A DNA stretch of 64,000 bases from Actinomycetes bacterium (GTDB lineage: Bacteria; Actinomycetota; Coriobacteriia; Coriobacteriales; Eggerthellaceae). Positions 43,827 to 51,601 of the stretch are shown one piece after another (position 1 is the first letter of the stretch; each line of letters begins with the position of its first letter). The notes under the pieces were generated by a model. It was not told the DNA's origin and searched no databases. It worked only from the letters and a program-made list of their open reading frames with translations. A program made the position numbers and the translations under genes. The DNA is taken from assembly GCA_023394615.1 (NCBI GenBank), contig JAEXAI010000006.1, positions 1 through 64,000 of the forward strand. The letters run 5' to 3'.

Positions 43827-45248
43827 ATGGGACAGCCCAGCGTATTTCCAACCGGAACCACAATCTATGACCCTACGAAATGTCAGAGCGGCTACACGCT
43901 GTACGAAGGCAAGCGGCAAGGTGCTATCCTCATCGACATGAACGGCAAAGTGGTTCGCCATTGGAAGGATTTCCAAGGCATGCCCAACAAAATGCTGAGG
44001 GGCGGCCATCTATTCGGCAGCATGGGCACGCGCGATCGCGATGCGGCTTACCAGGATCACGAGACCCTAGCCGAAGTCGATTGGGACGGCAACGTGGAAT
44101 GGACCTTCAATCACAACGAGCTCGTAAACGATGAGGACACAGGCGAGCATTGGGTGGCGCGCCAGCACCATGACTACCAGATTAAAGGCAACCCCGTGGG
44201 CTATCCGGTACCCGGCCAGGACGCGAAGCACGACTTCAACAAAGTGCTGCTGCTCACCCACACCGACGTGCGCAAGCCCAAGATTTCTCCGCAACTGCTG
44301 CTAGAAGATCGCCTGATTGAAGTGGACCGCGAAGGCAACTTGCTTTGGGAGTGGAAGATGCTCGACCACTTCAACGAGTTCAATCTGACGGAAGCCCAGA
44401 AAAACGTGATGTTCCGCAATCCGAACACACAGGATGCCGGTGCTGAAGGCGAAGGCGACATCTTCCATGTGAACTGCGCCAGCTACCTAGGGCCGAACCA
44501 TTGGTTCAACGAAGGCGATAAGCGTTTCGCCCCGGACAACATTATCATGGATTCGCGCGAAGCAAACATCATGTGGATTATCAGCCATGAAACAGGTAAA
44601 GTGGTGTGGCAGATAGGTCCCGACTTCACGCAGACCCGCGAGTTGCGCATGTTCGGCTGCCTCGTGGGCATGCACCATTCGCATATGATTCCCGAAGGGC
44701 TGCCAGGTGCTGGCAACATCATGGTCTACGACAACGGCGGTTGGGCTGGATACGGGCTGCCGTCCCAAACGTCCAAGATTGGCCTGAAGTCCGATCGTCG
44801 CGACGGTTCGCGCGTCGTGGAATTCGATCCCACCACCATGAAAATCGTCTGGCAATGCGATTCTTCCACACTTGGCTGGGTCACACCGTTTACCACCCAT
44901 TACTTCTATTCCCCGCTGACCAGTGACGCGCAGCGCCTAGAAAACGGCAACACGTTCATCTGCGAAGGGACCACGGGCCGCTTCATGGAAGTAACCCCCG
45001 ATGGCGAGCTTGTATGGGAGTACCTATACCCTTACGTGAAGCCCGGTGTTATCTACCGCGCCTACCGCATTCCCTACGATTGGATCCCCCAGCTGGATAC
45101 GCCTGAGGAAATCGCTATCGCCCAAATGGACAACGCGACCTTCCAGCTGCCCGGTGCCGCTCCTTGCGATTTGGAAAGCACGGCGGTCGCCGTCGAAGGC
45201 ACGAAAGGCTACGGAAAGCCTGCCGCGTTCTGCGTCGACAAACTATAA
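43827..45248 (+). CDS. Arylsulfotransferase family protein
   Basis: This is a 473-residue protein of the PAPS-independent arylsulfotransferase type, which moves sulfate between phenols. The six-bladed-propeller repeats are visible as DMNGKVVRHW, DWDGNVEWTF, DREGNLLWEW, HETGKVVWQIG and TPDGELVWEY. GMHHSHMIPEG and RQHHDYQ hold candidate catalytic histidines. No signal peptide is visible, whereas classical members are periplasmic. I use ATG 43827 with AGCAGG upstream; the open frame to 43719 crosses a REP. It is co-directional with the MFS gene, so the two probably act together on phenolic compounds. Confidence 0.88.
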   Translation: MGQPSVFPTGTTIYDPTKCQSGYTLYEGKRQGAILIDMNGKVVRHWKDFQGMPNKMLRGGHLFGSMGTRDRDAAYQDHETLAEVDWDGNVEWTFNHNELVNDEDTGEHWVARQHHDYQIKGNPVGYPVPGQDAKHDFNKVLLLTHTDVRKPKISPQLLLEDRLIEVDREGNLLWEWKMLDHFNEFNLTEAQKNVMFRNPNTQDAGAEGEGDIFHVNCASYLGPNHWFNEGDKRFAPDNIIMDSREANIMWIISHETGKVVWQIGPDFTQTRELRMFGCLVGMHHSHMIPEGLPGAGNIMVYDNGGWAGYGLPSQTSKIGLKSDRRDGSRVVEFDPTTMKIVWQCDSSTLGWVTPFTTHYFYSPLTSDAQRLENGNTFICEGTTGRFMEVTPDGELVWEYLYPYVKPGVIYRAYRIPYDWIPQLDTPEEIAIAQMDNATFQLPGAAPCDLESTAVAVEGTKGYGKPAAFCVDKL

Positions 45249-45269
45249 GACAGATTGACTCCCCTTCAT

Positions 45270-45304
45270 AGCGCCCCGCCGGTAATACCCACTGGCGGGG
45301 CGCT
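45270..45304 (+). terminator. Stem-loop after the arylsulfotransferase gene
   Basis: AGCGCCCCGCC pairs perfectly with GGCGGGGCGCT across 13 bases, 21 bases after the stop. No T tract follows. Confidence 0.6.
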
Positions 45305-45328
45305 CGCATATCAGGATATTAGGTGCAC

Positions 45329-45404
45329 GCCGCCTGCTTGGGGAGGCCTTCGCCTGTTGGACGTGTGCCACCTACTTGGGGAGTCCATCACCTGCTGGAT
45401 GCGT
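45329..45404. repeat. Two tandem 38-nt units
   Basis: Adjacent imperfect copies (GCC-CCT-CTTGGGGAG pattern) lie in the leader of the EFR1 gene. They are coding-neutral. Confidence 0.65.
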
Positions 45405-45504
45405 GTCGTCAACCCGCATCCGAATACTGGCAACATGCCACCTGCGCGCGTGGAGTATTTCCACTATAATCACCTCAACTTACGGATCACACGAAAAGGA
45501 TACT

Positions 45505-46293
45505 ATGAATATCAAGGCGATTTATTTCAGCGCATCGGGAACTACCGAGCTTGTGGCGCGAACCCTTGCAACCAACGTCGCAGATGCAGACGAAACAGCA
45601 GAATCAGACATTACCTATGTTGATGCGTTGCGCGACCGCAGCGTCGAGCCTATCGAAGTGCCGAAATCGGAGCTGGCGATTTTCGCCGTCCCCGTGTTCG
45701 CGGGACGTGTGCCGGAAGCCTGCACGCAGCAGCTGCGTAGGCTCAAAGGCGCAGGTGGACCGGCCGTATGCGTGGTGGTGTATGGCAATCGCGATTACGA
45801 CGACGCCCTCATCGAGCTGTATGACATCGCACGCGAATCAGGCTTCGTGCCTATCTCCGCAGGCGCTTTCGTTGCGCATCATTCAATATTCCCGAAGGTC
45901 GCAGCAGGACGCCCCGATAAAATCGACCTGTTCGCATTGAGCGAATTCGGACACGCATGTCGCTCGGCCGCGGATGCCTTCACCGGCAACGAAATGCTTG
46001 AGGTAAAAGGGAATCGCCCTTACCTCAATCCGAAAGGCGTGCCCATGAAACCAAAGGGCGACGCGTCGTGCAATGAATGCGGCATATGTGTTTCGTTGTG
46101 CCCTGCCAAAGCCATCGACAGTTCCGACCCCCGCAAGACCGATTCCTCCCGCTGCATTTCCTGCACGGCATGCATCGCCGCATGTCCCCAGCATGCCCGC
46201 AAGTTCGGTGGCCCCATCTACAAGGTGGCGAGCGCAGTCTTCTCGCGAAAATGCGCCGCACGCAAGCAACCGGAAACCTTCCTCGCACATTAA
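45505..46293 (+). CDS. EFR1-type flavodoxin/ferredoxin fusion
   Basis: This is a 262-residue electron-transfer protein. An N-terminal flavodoxin-like domain (IYFSASGTTELVARTLA as the FMN phosphate loop) is fused to a C-terminal two-cluster ferredoxin (CNECGICVSLCP and CISCTACIAACP, two 4Fe-4S sets). EFR1 proteins are anaerobe redox carriers of unknown partners. ATG 45505 has AAAAGGA three bases upstream. It is monocistronic as far as can be seen. Confidence 0.9.
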   Translation: MNIKAIYFSASGTTELVARTLATNVADADETAESDITYVDALRDRSVEPIEVPKSELAIFAVPVFAGRVPEACTQQLRRLKGAGGPAVCVVVYGNRDYDDALIELYDIARESGFVPISAGAFVAHHSIFPKVAAGRPDKIDLFALSEFGHACRSAADAFTGNEMLEVKGNRPYLNPKGVPMKPKGDASCNECGICVSLCPAKAIDSSDPRKTDSSRCISCTACIAACPQHARKFGGPIYKVASAVFSRKCAARKQPETFLAH

Positions 46294-46440
46294 CGATCGC
46301 ATTCCGGAAGTTGGTGTACTTGCACGCCCGTACAAGTGGTGTCGCGCAGGTGATCATCCCCAATCGAGTCCGATTCGGGCAGTATTGATCTGCTCGCACG
46401 GATGCCGTCGTGCTGTTTTTAGCTTTTGGCAACCCTTTTG

Positions 46441-46640
46441 CGATTTCAAAACAGAAAAACGCCAAGCAAACGAAGTAAAGTACGATGCTGTCGCATATAA
46501 GTCTCTCGGAATCGGCTGAAACTGGGAAAGGCGGGAAATCGGCCCCTCATAACCGCAGGTCGCAGAAGACACCCTTGGAAGGACGAAAATCGGGCTCGTA
46601 CTTTACTTCGCTTAGTCGCCGTTTTCCTGTTTCGAAATCG
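46441..46640. mobile_element. 200-bp inverted-repeat element, copy 1
   Basis: The ends are 45-bp imperfect inverted repeats: CGATTTCAAAACAG...AAGTACGA at 46441-46485 and its complement at 46596-46640. The middle includes CATAACCGCAGGTCGCAG, shared with copy 2 at 61450-61649. There is no coding capacity. It is a MITE or structured-RNA candidate. The gap 46294-46928 otherwise holds only short tandem repeats. Confidence 0.66.
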
Positions 46641-46668
46641 GAAAACGCCCTGAAACCGTGGTCGCGAT

Positions 46669-46723
46669 GGTGATTGGATGCCACGCTGGTGATTGGATGC
46701 CGCGCTGGTGTTTGGATGCCACG
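46669..46723. repeat. Three tandem 19-nt units
   Basis: GGTGATTGGATGCC-CGCT units lie head to tail, 28 bases right of the 200-bp element. Further right, two looser CCATGG-centred copies occur. Confidence 0.7.
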
Positions 46724-46928
46724 AAGCCCATTGAAAACACCTGACAGCCATGGGAGACGCCGCGCAGCCCATCGAAAACACCTCGCGGTCCATGGGGCTA
46801 CGATCTTGGCTCGACACACAACAAAACGGCGACCCCTGCGAAGGAAGCCGCCGCTTGCATTTCCGACTCCGAAAATCTTGTCTAGGAAACTCCGACCGAC
46901 CTAAAATTCACAATCAACCCGCAGGCGA

Positions 46929-47663
46929 TTACATCCAAGGAGTCGCGGAAATCTCGTAGTTCGCATACTCAGGCGGCTTGTAAATTGAAAGTTCGAACGC
47001 CTGAGGTGCACCAACGGAAAGCGCAGTTGAAACATACGTCGTCTGGCCGTACACAATCTTGCCAGCCCCATCGCGCAGCAAGACGGTTACCGCCGGCTTC
47101 GTCGCGCTGTCATCTTCTTTATTCAGGGCGATTTGCCCCGTGAAGCTCGTGTTGCCGTACTGGCCGACAACCACGTTAGGCGCGCTTATGGTATAAAGGT
47201 CGCTGCGCGTGTCAGTGGTTTTCTTCCAATTGCGATCGTCTACGGAAATAGTGAATTCGACCGTCGTAGGCGGTGTGCCGTTACCCGCTTGGCCTCCATA
47301 AGATATCGTCTCGCCGGAATATATCTTCATCATCGTTTGTTTGTCTGCAAAAATAATGCTTCCATCTGCGGCTTTACCAGTGATGCTGATGACTGGATAT
47401 TGTGCCATATAGTTGTTGTTCGGATTGCTCATCTTGAAACCGTACTTCACATAACCGCTTGAAGTTACCGAATAACCCGTTTCATCAAGCGTTAGATTGG
47501 TTGGCGACGACGTATCCGCAGCGCTTTTGGTGGAACTCGTTTCGCCGCCTGAACCGCTCGAGCTAGAACTGGAGCACCCCAGAAAACACAACGACAGAGC
47601 CAGCACGGCAATAATCGCACATGCCTTTTTCATTGCTGAAACTTTTATGATGTTAGTTTTCAT
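46929..47663 (-). CDS. c-di-GMP-riboswitch-controlled lipoprotein
   Basis: The 244-residue product has a lipoprotein signal ending LCFLGC, so Cys32 is the lipidation site. A Ser/Gly linker follows, then a beta-rich domain (SGYVKYGFKMSNPNNNYMAQ) that reads like two immunoglobulin-like FxLxN-type halves. The function is unknown; it is held at the outer face of the membrane. The start has GAGGG upstream; a second ATG eleven codons in (MKKACAII) would also give a normal signal. A 500-base leader with two c-di-GMP-I aptamers, a terminator and a promoter precedes it, so its level should follow c-di-GMP. Confidence 0.86.
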   Translation of the reverse strand: MKTNIIKVSAMKKACAIIAVLALSLCFLGCSSSSSSGSGGETSSTKSAADTSSPTNLTLDETGYSVTSSGYVKYGFKMSNPNNNYMAQYPVISITGKAADGSIIFADKQTMMKIYSGETISYGGQAGNGTPPTTVEFTISVDDRNWKKTTDTRSDLYTISAPNVVVGQYGNTSFTGQIALNKEDDSATKPAVTVLLRDGAGKIVYGQTTYVSTALSVGAPQAFELSIYKPPEYANYEISATPWM

Positions 47664-47885
47664 TGTCCCTCATTCCTTTCTGCATTTTTGAATTTCCTAG
47701 CAGGGAAAGGATACAATGTGCAACGACTTCATGTGTCCCACCATCGGGACAGACAAAATTCTGTCGAATTGTCCTGAGCGAGTAGCGACATAAAGGGCTT
47801 GCCGGCGCGCTTCGTCGTGAGCGGGGGTGCAAGCAAACGAAAACACCCCCTCGCCTACAGTCGAGAGAGCGCTCGTTTGAAAAGT

Positions 47886-47919
47886 CGAATCGAGCCGCCG
47901 GGACAGACGGCTCGATTCG
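47886..47919 (-). terminator. Intrinsic terminator after the tandem riboswitch
   Basis: CGAATCGAGCCG pairs perfectly (12 bp) with CGGCTCGATTCG across ten bases, then ACTTTT on the minus strand. It lies directly downstream of the second aptamer, where an expression platform is expected. Confidence 0.75.
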
Positions 47920-47928
47920 TAAGGGTGT

Positions 47929-47995
47929 GTAGCTGGCTGCCAGATGAAAGGCCCTATAGCTTTGCGTCCCAGGCTTTCACCTGGTTTGCCTTGGA
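47929..47995 (-). promoter_or_regulatory. c-di-GMP-I (GEMM) riboswitch, second aptamer
   Basis: The minus strand reads GGCAAACC, then a stem closed by a GAAA tetraloop (CCAGGU-GAAA-GCCUGG), then GGGACGCAAAGC, CUAUAGGGCC and GGCAGCCAGCU. These are the conserved parts of the c-di-GMP-I aptamer, including the tetraloop and its receptor. Compared with the first aptamer the stem differs by a compensated G-C to A-U change, so both copies appear maintained. Confidence 0.92.
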
Positions 47996-48046
47996 TCACC
48001 CGGTTCTTGAAAAAAGAAGGTCGGTCGAGTTCTTCCTTCAAGAACC

Positions 48047-48112
48047 GCAGCTGGCTGCCATTCTACAGGCCCTATAGCTTTGCGTCCCGGGCTTTCACCC
48101 GGTTTGCCAAGT
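48047..48112 (-). promoter_or_regulatory. c-di-GMP-I (GEMM) riboswitch, first aptamer
   Basis: Same order of conserved segments: GGCAAACC, CCGGGU-GAAA-GCCCGG, GACGCAAAGC, CUAUAGGGCC, GGCAGCCAGCUGC. A separate hairpin (GGTTCTTG with CAAGAACC, extended by A/T pairs) lies between the two aptamers. The tandem layout suggests a sharper or two-input response. Confidence 0.92.
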
Positions 48113-48167
48113 AAAGCTTGTCGCCAACAATTACTTGTAGGATGAATTGGCGGCAAACCATAGGTAT

Positions 48168-48197
48168 ATTTTATTCCCCCCTAAAACGGTCTGTCAA
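48168..48197 (-). promoter_or_regulatory. Promoter of the riboswitch-lipoprotein transcript
   Basis: On the minus strand, TTGACA, 18 bases, then TAAAAT. Transcription would start near 48161, placing both aptamers in the leader. Confidence 0.6.
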
Positions 48198-48347
48198 CGA
48201 CACTCTTACACAAACCTTCGTTTGCTAATGTGCTTGAGCAGGTTTGAGCGTATCGAAACTTTCCAATGTAACCGCAACACGAGGCGCAACGTTTCATATT
48301 CAGCTCAACAGGTGCGCTTAATCTTGATGGCATCTGCATAGTGATAC

Positions 48348-48381
48348 TTGACAATACTTTTATGGATTTCTATTATCCATA
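48348..48381 (+). promoter_or_regulatory. Promoter with overlapping operator for the NAD-binding/Rrf2 pair
   Basis: TTGACA (48348-48353), 17 bases, TATTAT (48371-48376). TATGGAT and ATCCATA (48361-48367, 48375-48381) form an inverted repeat over the -10 box, a natural repressor site for the Rrf2 protein of this operon. Confidence 0.7.
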
Positions 48382-48413
48382 GATATATTTCATCTACGTA
48401 AGGAGTTCCCAGA

Positions 48414-48968
48414 ATGTCTTTGGAGATAGTTCTTCTAGGCGGAAATGGCTACATCGGACGGGAAGTCACCCGCCAGTGGCTCGCCCACGATTTAACCGCT
48501 CATTTCACCGTGGTTTCACGCAGCGGGAAAAACACGTTCGCCAGCACACGCGTTTCCAATGTGGCTGCCGATGTGACCGATGCCGATGCTCTGCTGAAAG
48601 CGCTTCCCAACAAGGTCGATTGCATCGTGTGCCTGGTCGGCGGCCTGGGTGGCGCCGACGCGAACGTCGCACCCGTGCAATCGATGCTGAAAGTTGCGAA
48701 ATCCCTCAAGGTCCCAGCAGTGGGTTACGTGGGCGGCAAGATGGGCGACAATAGTTTCGTGGCTGCCAAAGCGCTTGCTTGCAAGATGGTTCGAGCAAGC
48801 GGCATTAGAGCCGTCATCGTCGAGCCGACGCTTGTCTACGGCGCTGGCAGATCAGACAAGTTTGCTAAAATGGTGCCGTTGCTGAAATTTGCCGGCTTAT
48901 TCAACAAGAACGTTCGTCCCGTGAAAGTGGAAGACGTGGCCTCGCAGCTCGTCAACGGATTGGCTTAA
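48414..48968 (+). CDS. NAD(P)-binding Rossmann protein, atypical short-chain type
   Basis: The 184-residue product starts with a dinucleotide loop (VLLGGNGYIGREVTRQ). It has DVTDADALLKAL and ends in a VEPTLVYG segment, as in NmrA/atypical SDR proteins. It is short for an SDR and lacks a clear Tyr-x3-Lys catalytic pair, so it may be a redox sensor or a reductase of small quinones. AAGGAG lies nine bases before the ATG. It is first in a two-gene operon with an Rrf2 regulator 15 bases downstream. Confidence 0.87.
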   Translation: MSLEIVLLGGNGYIGREVTRQWLAHDLTAHFTVVSRSGKNTFASTRVSNVAADVTDADALLKALPNKVDCIVCLVGGLGGADANVAPVQSMLKVAKSLKVPAVGYVGGKMGDNSFVAAKALACKMVRASGIRAVIVEPTLVYGAGRSDKFAKMVPLLKFAGLFNKNVRPVKVEDVASQLVNGLA

Positions 48969-48983
48969 GACTAGGAGTCTCAC

Positions 48984-49484
48984 ATGAAAGTGAACCGCAG
49001 CGTCGAGCACGCGGTGTTAGCCGTGCTGATGATGGCCGTGCAGCAGGGGCACACTCCGCTGAAAAGCCATACGATGTCGCAGGTGATGGGCGTATCCGAC
49101 TCGTATCTGAAAAAGACCTTGCGCAAGCTCGCCGTTGCAGGCATCGTGGAATCATCGGCTAGCAAGGAAGGCGGTTACACGCTCGCCCGTCCCGTCAGCG
49201 ACATCACCCTAGGGGATATATACCGAGCGCTTGAGCCAGATGGCTTTTCCTTTCGATCATCCCCCTTGTCTGAAGCGGTCTTTCCCGACGGCGGCGAGCA
49301 CATAACCGAAAGCGTCGTGAAAGTTTCCACAACGTTCGAAGAGGGCTATACCGCATTCCTATCCGTGCTGGATAACTGCCCGCTATCGTCCCTGCTTGAA
49401 GAAGGTGTGTGGCAAAACGGCGTGATGAGTTGGGTTGAACGTGCGAACCGCACCGAACGCGCAAGCGTTATTCAACGTGCATGA
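48984..49484 (+). CDS. Rrf2-family regulator
   Basis: This is a 166-residue protein. The Rrf2 winged helix is clear: VEHAVLAVLMMAVQ, MSQVMGVSDSYLKKTLRKL, then EGGYTLARPVSDITLGDIY. Iron-sulfur members have three clustered cysteines; only one Cys (NCPLSSL) is present, so this is likely a non-cluster redox regulator like YwnA/NsrR relatives lacking the cluster. It is probably autoregulated through the TATGGAT/ATCCATA site. A divergent CoA-disulfide-reductase-like gene lies beyond it. Confidence 0.88.
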   Translation: MKVNRSVEHAVLAVLMMAVQQGHTPLKSHTMSQVMGVSDSYLKKTLRKLAVAGIVESSASKEGGYTLARPVSDITLGDIYRALEPDGFSFRSSPLSEAVFPDGGEHITESVVKVSTTFEEGYTAFLSVLDNCPLSSLLEEGVWQNGVMSWVERANRTERASVIQRA

Positions 49485-49554
49485 AAGCCTCGTGTCCCTA
49501 GCTACACGTGTGCCCTAGATGGCAAATCCAGGGCACAGGCAAACTTCTAAAAAC

Positions 49555-49620
49555 GCGTCGAACGACACGCGCTACTGACACGCATTTAAAAACGTGTCAA
49601 ACGACCCGTCCTACTGACAC
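49555..49620. repeat. Two REP-type copies between convergent genes
   Basis: Copies lie at 49555-49581 (GCGTCGAACG...) and 49594-49620 (GTGTCAAACG...), both ending CTACTGACAC. They sit between the rrf2 and oxidoreductase 3' ends. Confidence 0.85.
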
Positions 49621-49623
49621 ATT

Positions 49624-51315
49624 TTAGGACAGGGGCAAGCCGCAGGGGGCGTAATCGCGCTTGGTGATAGTGCGGTCGATGTTGATGTGGTCGTAGAACA
49701 GATAGCCACCAGCGATGTTCACGCAGTCGTAACCCAGCTGCGACAAGATGCGGCAGGCGATGTAGCTGCGCAGGCCAGTGGTGCAATGCACCAGCAGCAG
49801 CTTGCCATCTTTCGGCACTTCTTCAATGCGCTCACGCAGACTGTCCAGCGGAATGTGCTGAGCGCCCTCGATATGACCCTTCGAACGCTCCCTGTCGGTG
49901 CGTACATCCAGTATATGCGCATCTTCGCAGGCCAACGCTTCGTCCCACGACATCTGCTTCACGAGGCCAGTCAAAATGTCCTGAATCATGTAGCCAGCCA
50001 TGTTCACGGGATCCTTCGCAGCTGAATACGGCGGAGCATACGTTAAATCCAGTTCGGTCAAATCGTCGGCAGTCATGTTTGCGCGCATGGCCGTCGCAAC
50101 AACATCGATGCGCTTTTCCACCCCATCGCGACCGATAGCCTGTGCACCCAGAATGCGACCCGTCGGCTTTTCGAACACCACTTTCAAAGAAATGGCACTG
50201 GCCTTCGGGTAGTACGTGGCATGATTGGCGGGCGACAGAAGCACATAGCCGTAGTCGATTCCGGCAGCTTCAGCAGCCTCGCAGGTAATACCGGTAGAGG
50301 CCACGGTCTCTTCGAACAGCTTCATAACCGAAGAGCCCTGTGAACCGGCAAAACGACTGTCGATGCCAGCAATGTTGTCAGCAGCGATACGGCCCTGCTT
50401 GTTCGCAGGACCAGCCAACGCAATGAGCGCAGGCTCATGAGTGGCAACGCTTTCCACTTCCACAGCATCGCCTACAGCATAGATATCAGGGTCGCTGGTG
50501 CGCATGTGGTCGTCGGTCTTGATGGACCCGCGCATGCCCAGCTCCAACCCGGCATCGCTTGCCAGAGTGCTTTCAGGAAGAACGCCGATAGCCATGATTG
50601 CAAAATCAGACTTGATGGGATCGCGCCCCTCAACGAGCGTGCTGATGGAATCCGCATCGCTCTCAAAGCCCGTGACCAGCGAATTCAAATGCAAACGCAC
50701 GCCGTTGCTGCGAATTTGATAATGAATCATCGACGTCATGTCTGCATCGAAAGTGGGCATGACATGCGGGTCGCGCTGCACGATGGTCACATCGATACCG
50801 CGCTCGGAAAGGTTCTCGGCCATTTCCATGCCAATGAATCCAGCACCGATAATCGTCGCGGTATCAGGTTTATTCTGCTCGATGTAATCGGAAATCGCAT
50901 ACGTGTCTTCAACTGTGCGCAGCGTGAACAGACGATCGGAATCAATGCCGGGAATCTTGGGCATGATAGCATGGGCACCAGGGGAAAGCACCAGCTTGTC
51001 GTAGGGCAGGCTGTACTCGCTGCCGTCATCCAAACGACGCACGGCAACAGTCTTCGCTTTACGGTCGATGGCGGTAACCTCGTTTTTCACGCGCACGTCG
51101 ATGTTGAAACGTTCGCGAAAGCTCTCGGGCGTCTGCAATGTCAGCTTCTCGCGGTCGGTGATCACGCCGCCCACGTAGTAAGGAAGACCACAGTTCGCAT
51201 AGCTCACATACCCAGTCCGCTCAAGAACGATGATGTTCGCTTGCTCATCCAAGCGCCGCAAACGAGCTGCCGCCGTTGCTCCACCTGCAACACCACCGAT
51301 AATGACCACGTTCAT
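49624..51315 (-). CDS. CoA-disulfide reductase-like flavoprotein with C-terminal rhodanese domain
   Basis: The 563-residue product begins with the FAD loop VVIIGGVAGGATAAARLRR. The redox Cys is in YANCGLPYY. The NAD loop is TIIGAGFIGMEMAE. A dimerisation domain follows, then a rhodanese domain with active Cys in LLVHCTTGLRS. CoADR-rhodanese fusions reduce CoA disulfides, persulfides or polysulfide and handle sulfane sulfur. I use ATG 51315 (MNVVIIGG), six codons into the open frame, with AGGCAG upstream. The rhodanese ends in a DYAPCGLPL segment. Confidence 0.93.
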   Translation of the reverse strand: MNVVIIGGVAGGATAAARLRRLDEQANIIVLERTGYVSYANCGLPYYVGGVITDREKLTLQTPESFRERFNIDVRVKNEVTAIDRKAKTVAVRRLDDGSEYSLPYDKLVLSPGAHAIMPKIPGIDSDRLFTLRTVEDTYAISDYIEQNKPDTATIIGAGFIGMEMAENLSERGIDVTIVQRDPHVMPTFDADMTSMIHYQIRSNGVRLHLNSLVTGFESDADSISTLVEGRDPIKSDFAIMAIGVLPESTLASDAGLELGMRGSIKTDDHMRTSDPDIYAVGDAVEVESVATHEPALIALAGPANKQGRIAADNIAGIDSRFAGSQGSSVMKLFEETVASTGITCEAAEAAGIDYGYVLLSPANHATYYPKASAISLKVVFEKPTGRILGAQAIGRDGVEKRIDVVATAMRANMTADDLTELDLTYAPPYSAAKDPVNMAGYMIQDILTGLVKQMSWDEALACEDAHILDVRTDRERSKGHIEGAQHIPLDSLRERIEEVPKDGKLLLVHCTTGLRSYIACRILSQLGYDCVNIAGGYLFYDHINIDRTITKRDYAPCGLPLS

Positions 51316-51437
51316 TTTCTGCCTCGCTTTCAAGGGAGCGCAGCGCGCTCGATCGACGCCGAATTGGTTTTTGCATCTGCTCTATTATAGTGAGGAGTTA
51401 TGGAAGACGCGCGTTAATCTTTCGGTCTGTTGCGTGA

Positions 51438-51556
51438 ACGGCATAATCGGAAGGCGCACATCACTCGTGGCAAAGCCCGCAATAGGATGGCATGTGTCAC
51501 TTGTGGCAAACGGCATAATCGGAAGGCGCACATCACTCGTGGCAAAGCCCGCAATA
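51438..51556. repeat. Two exact 47-nt direct repeats
   Basis: Copies at 51438-51484 and 51510-51556 begin ACGGCATAATCGG and end GCCCGCAATA. The spacer holds a third partial unit (GTCACTTGTGGCAAA). They lie between the flavoprotein start and the kinase stop. Confidence 0.8.
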
Positions 51557-51601
51557 ATTCAGATAGCGAATCAGACCTATTCATGTCGCTAGCGCAACAG
51601 A

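Noticed and set aside
47697..48041. A 114-residue frame on the minus strand
   Set aside because: It overlaps the second aptamer and the terminator of the riboswitch leader, and its text resembles no protein.
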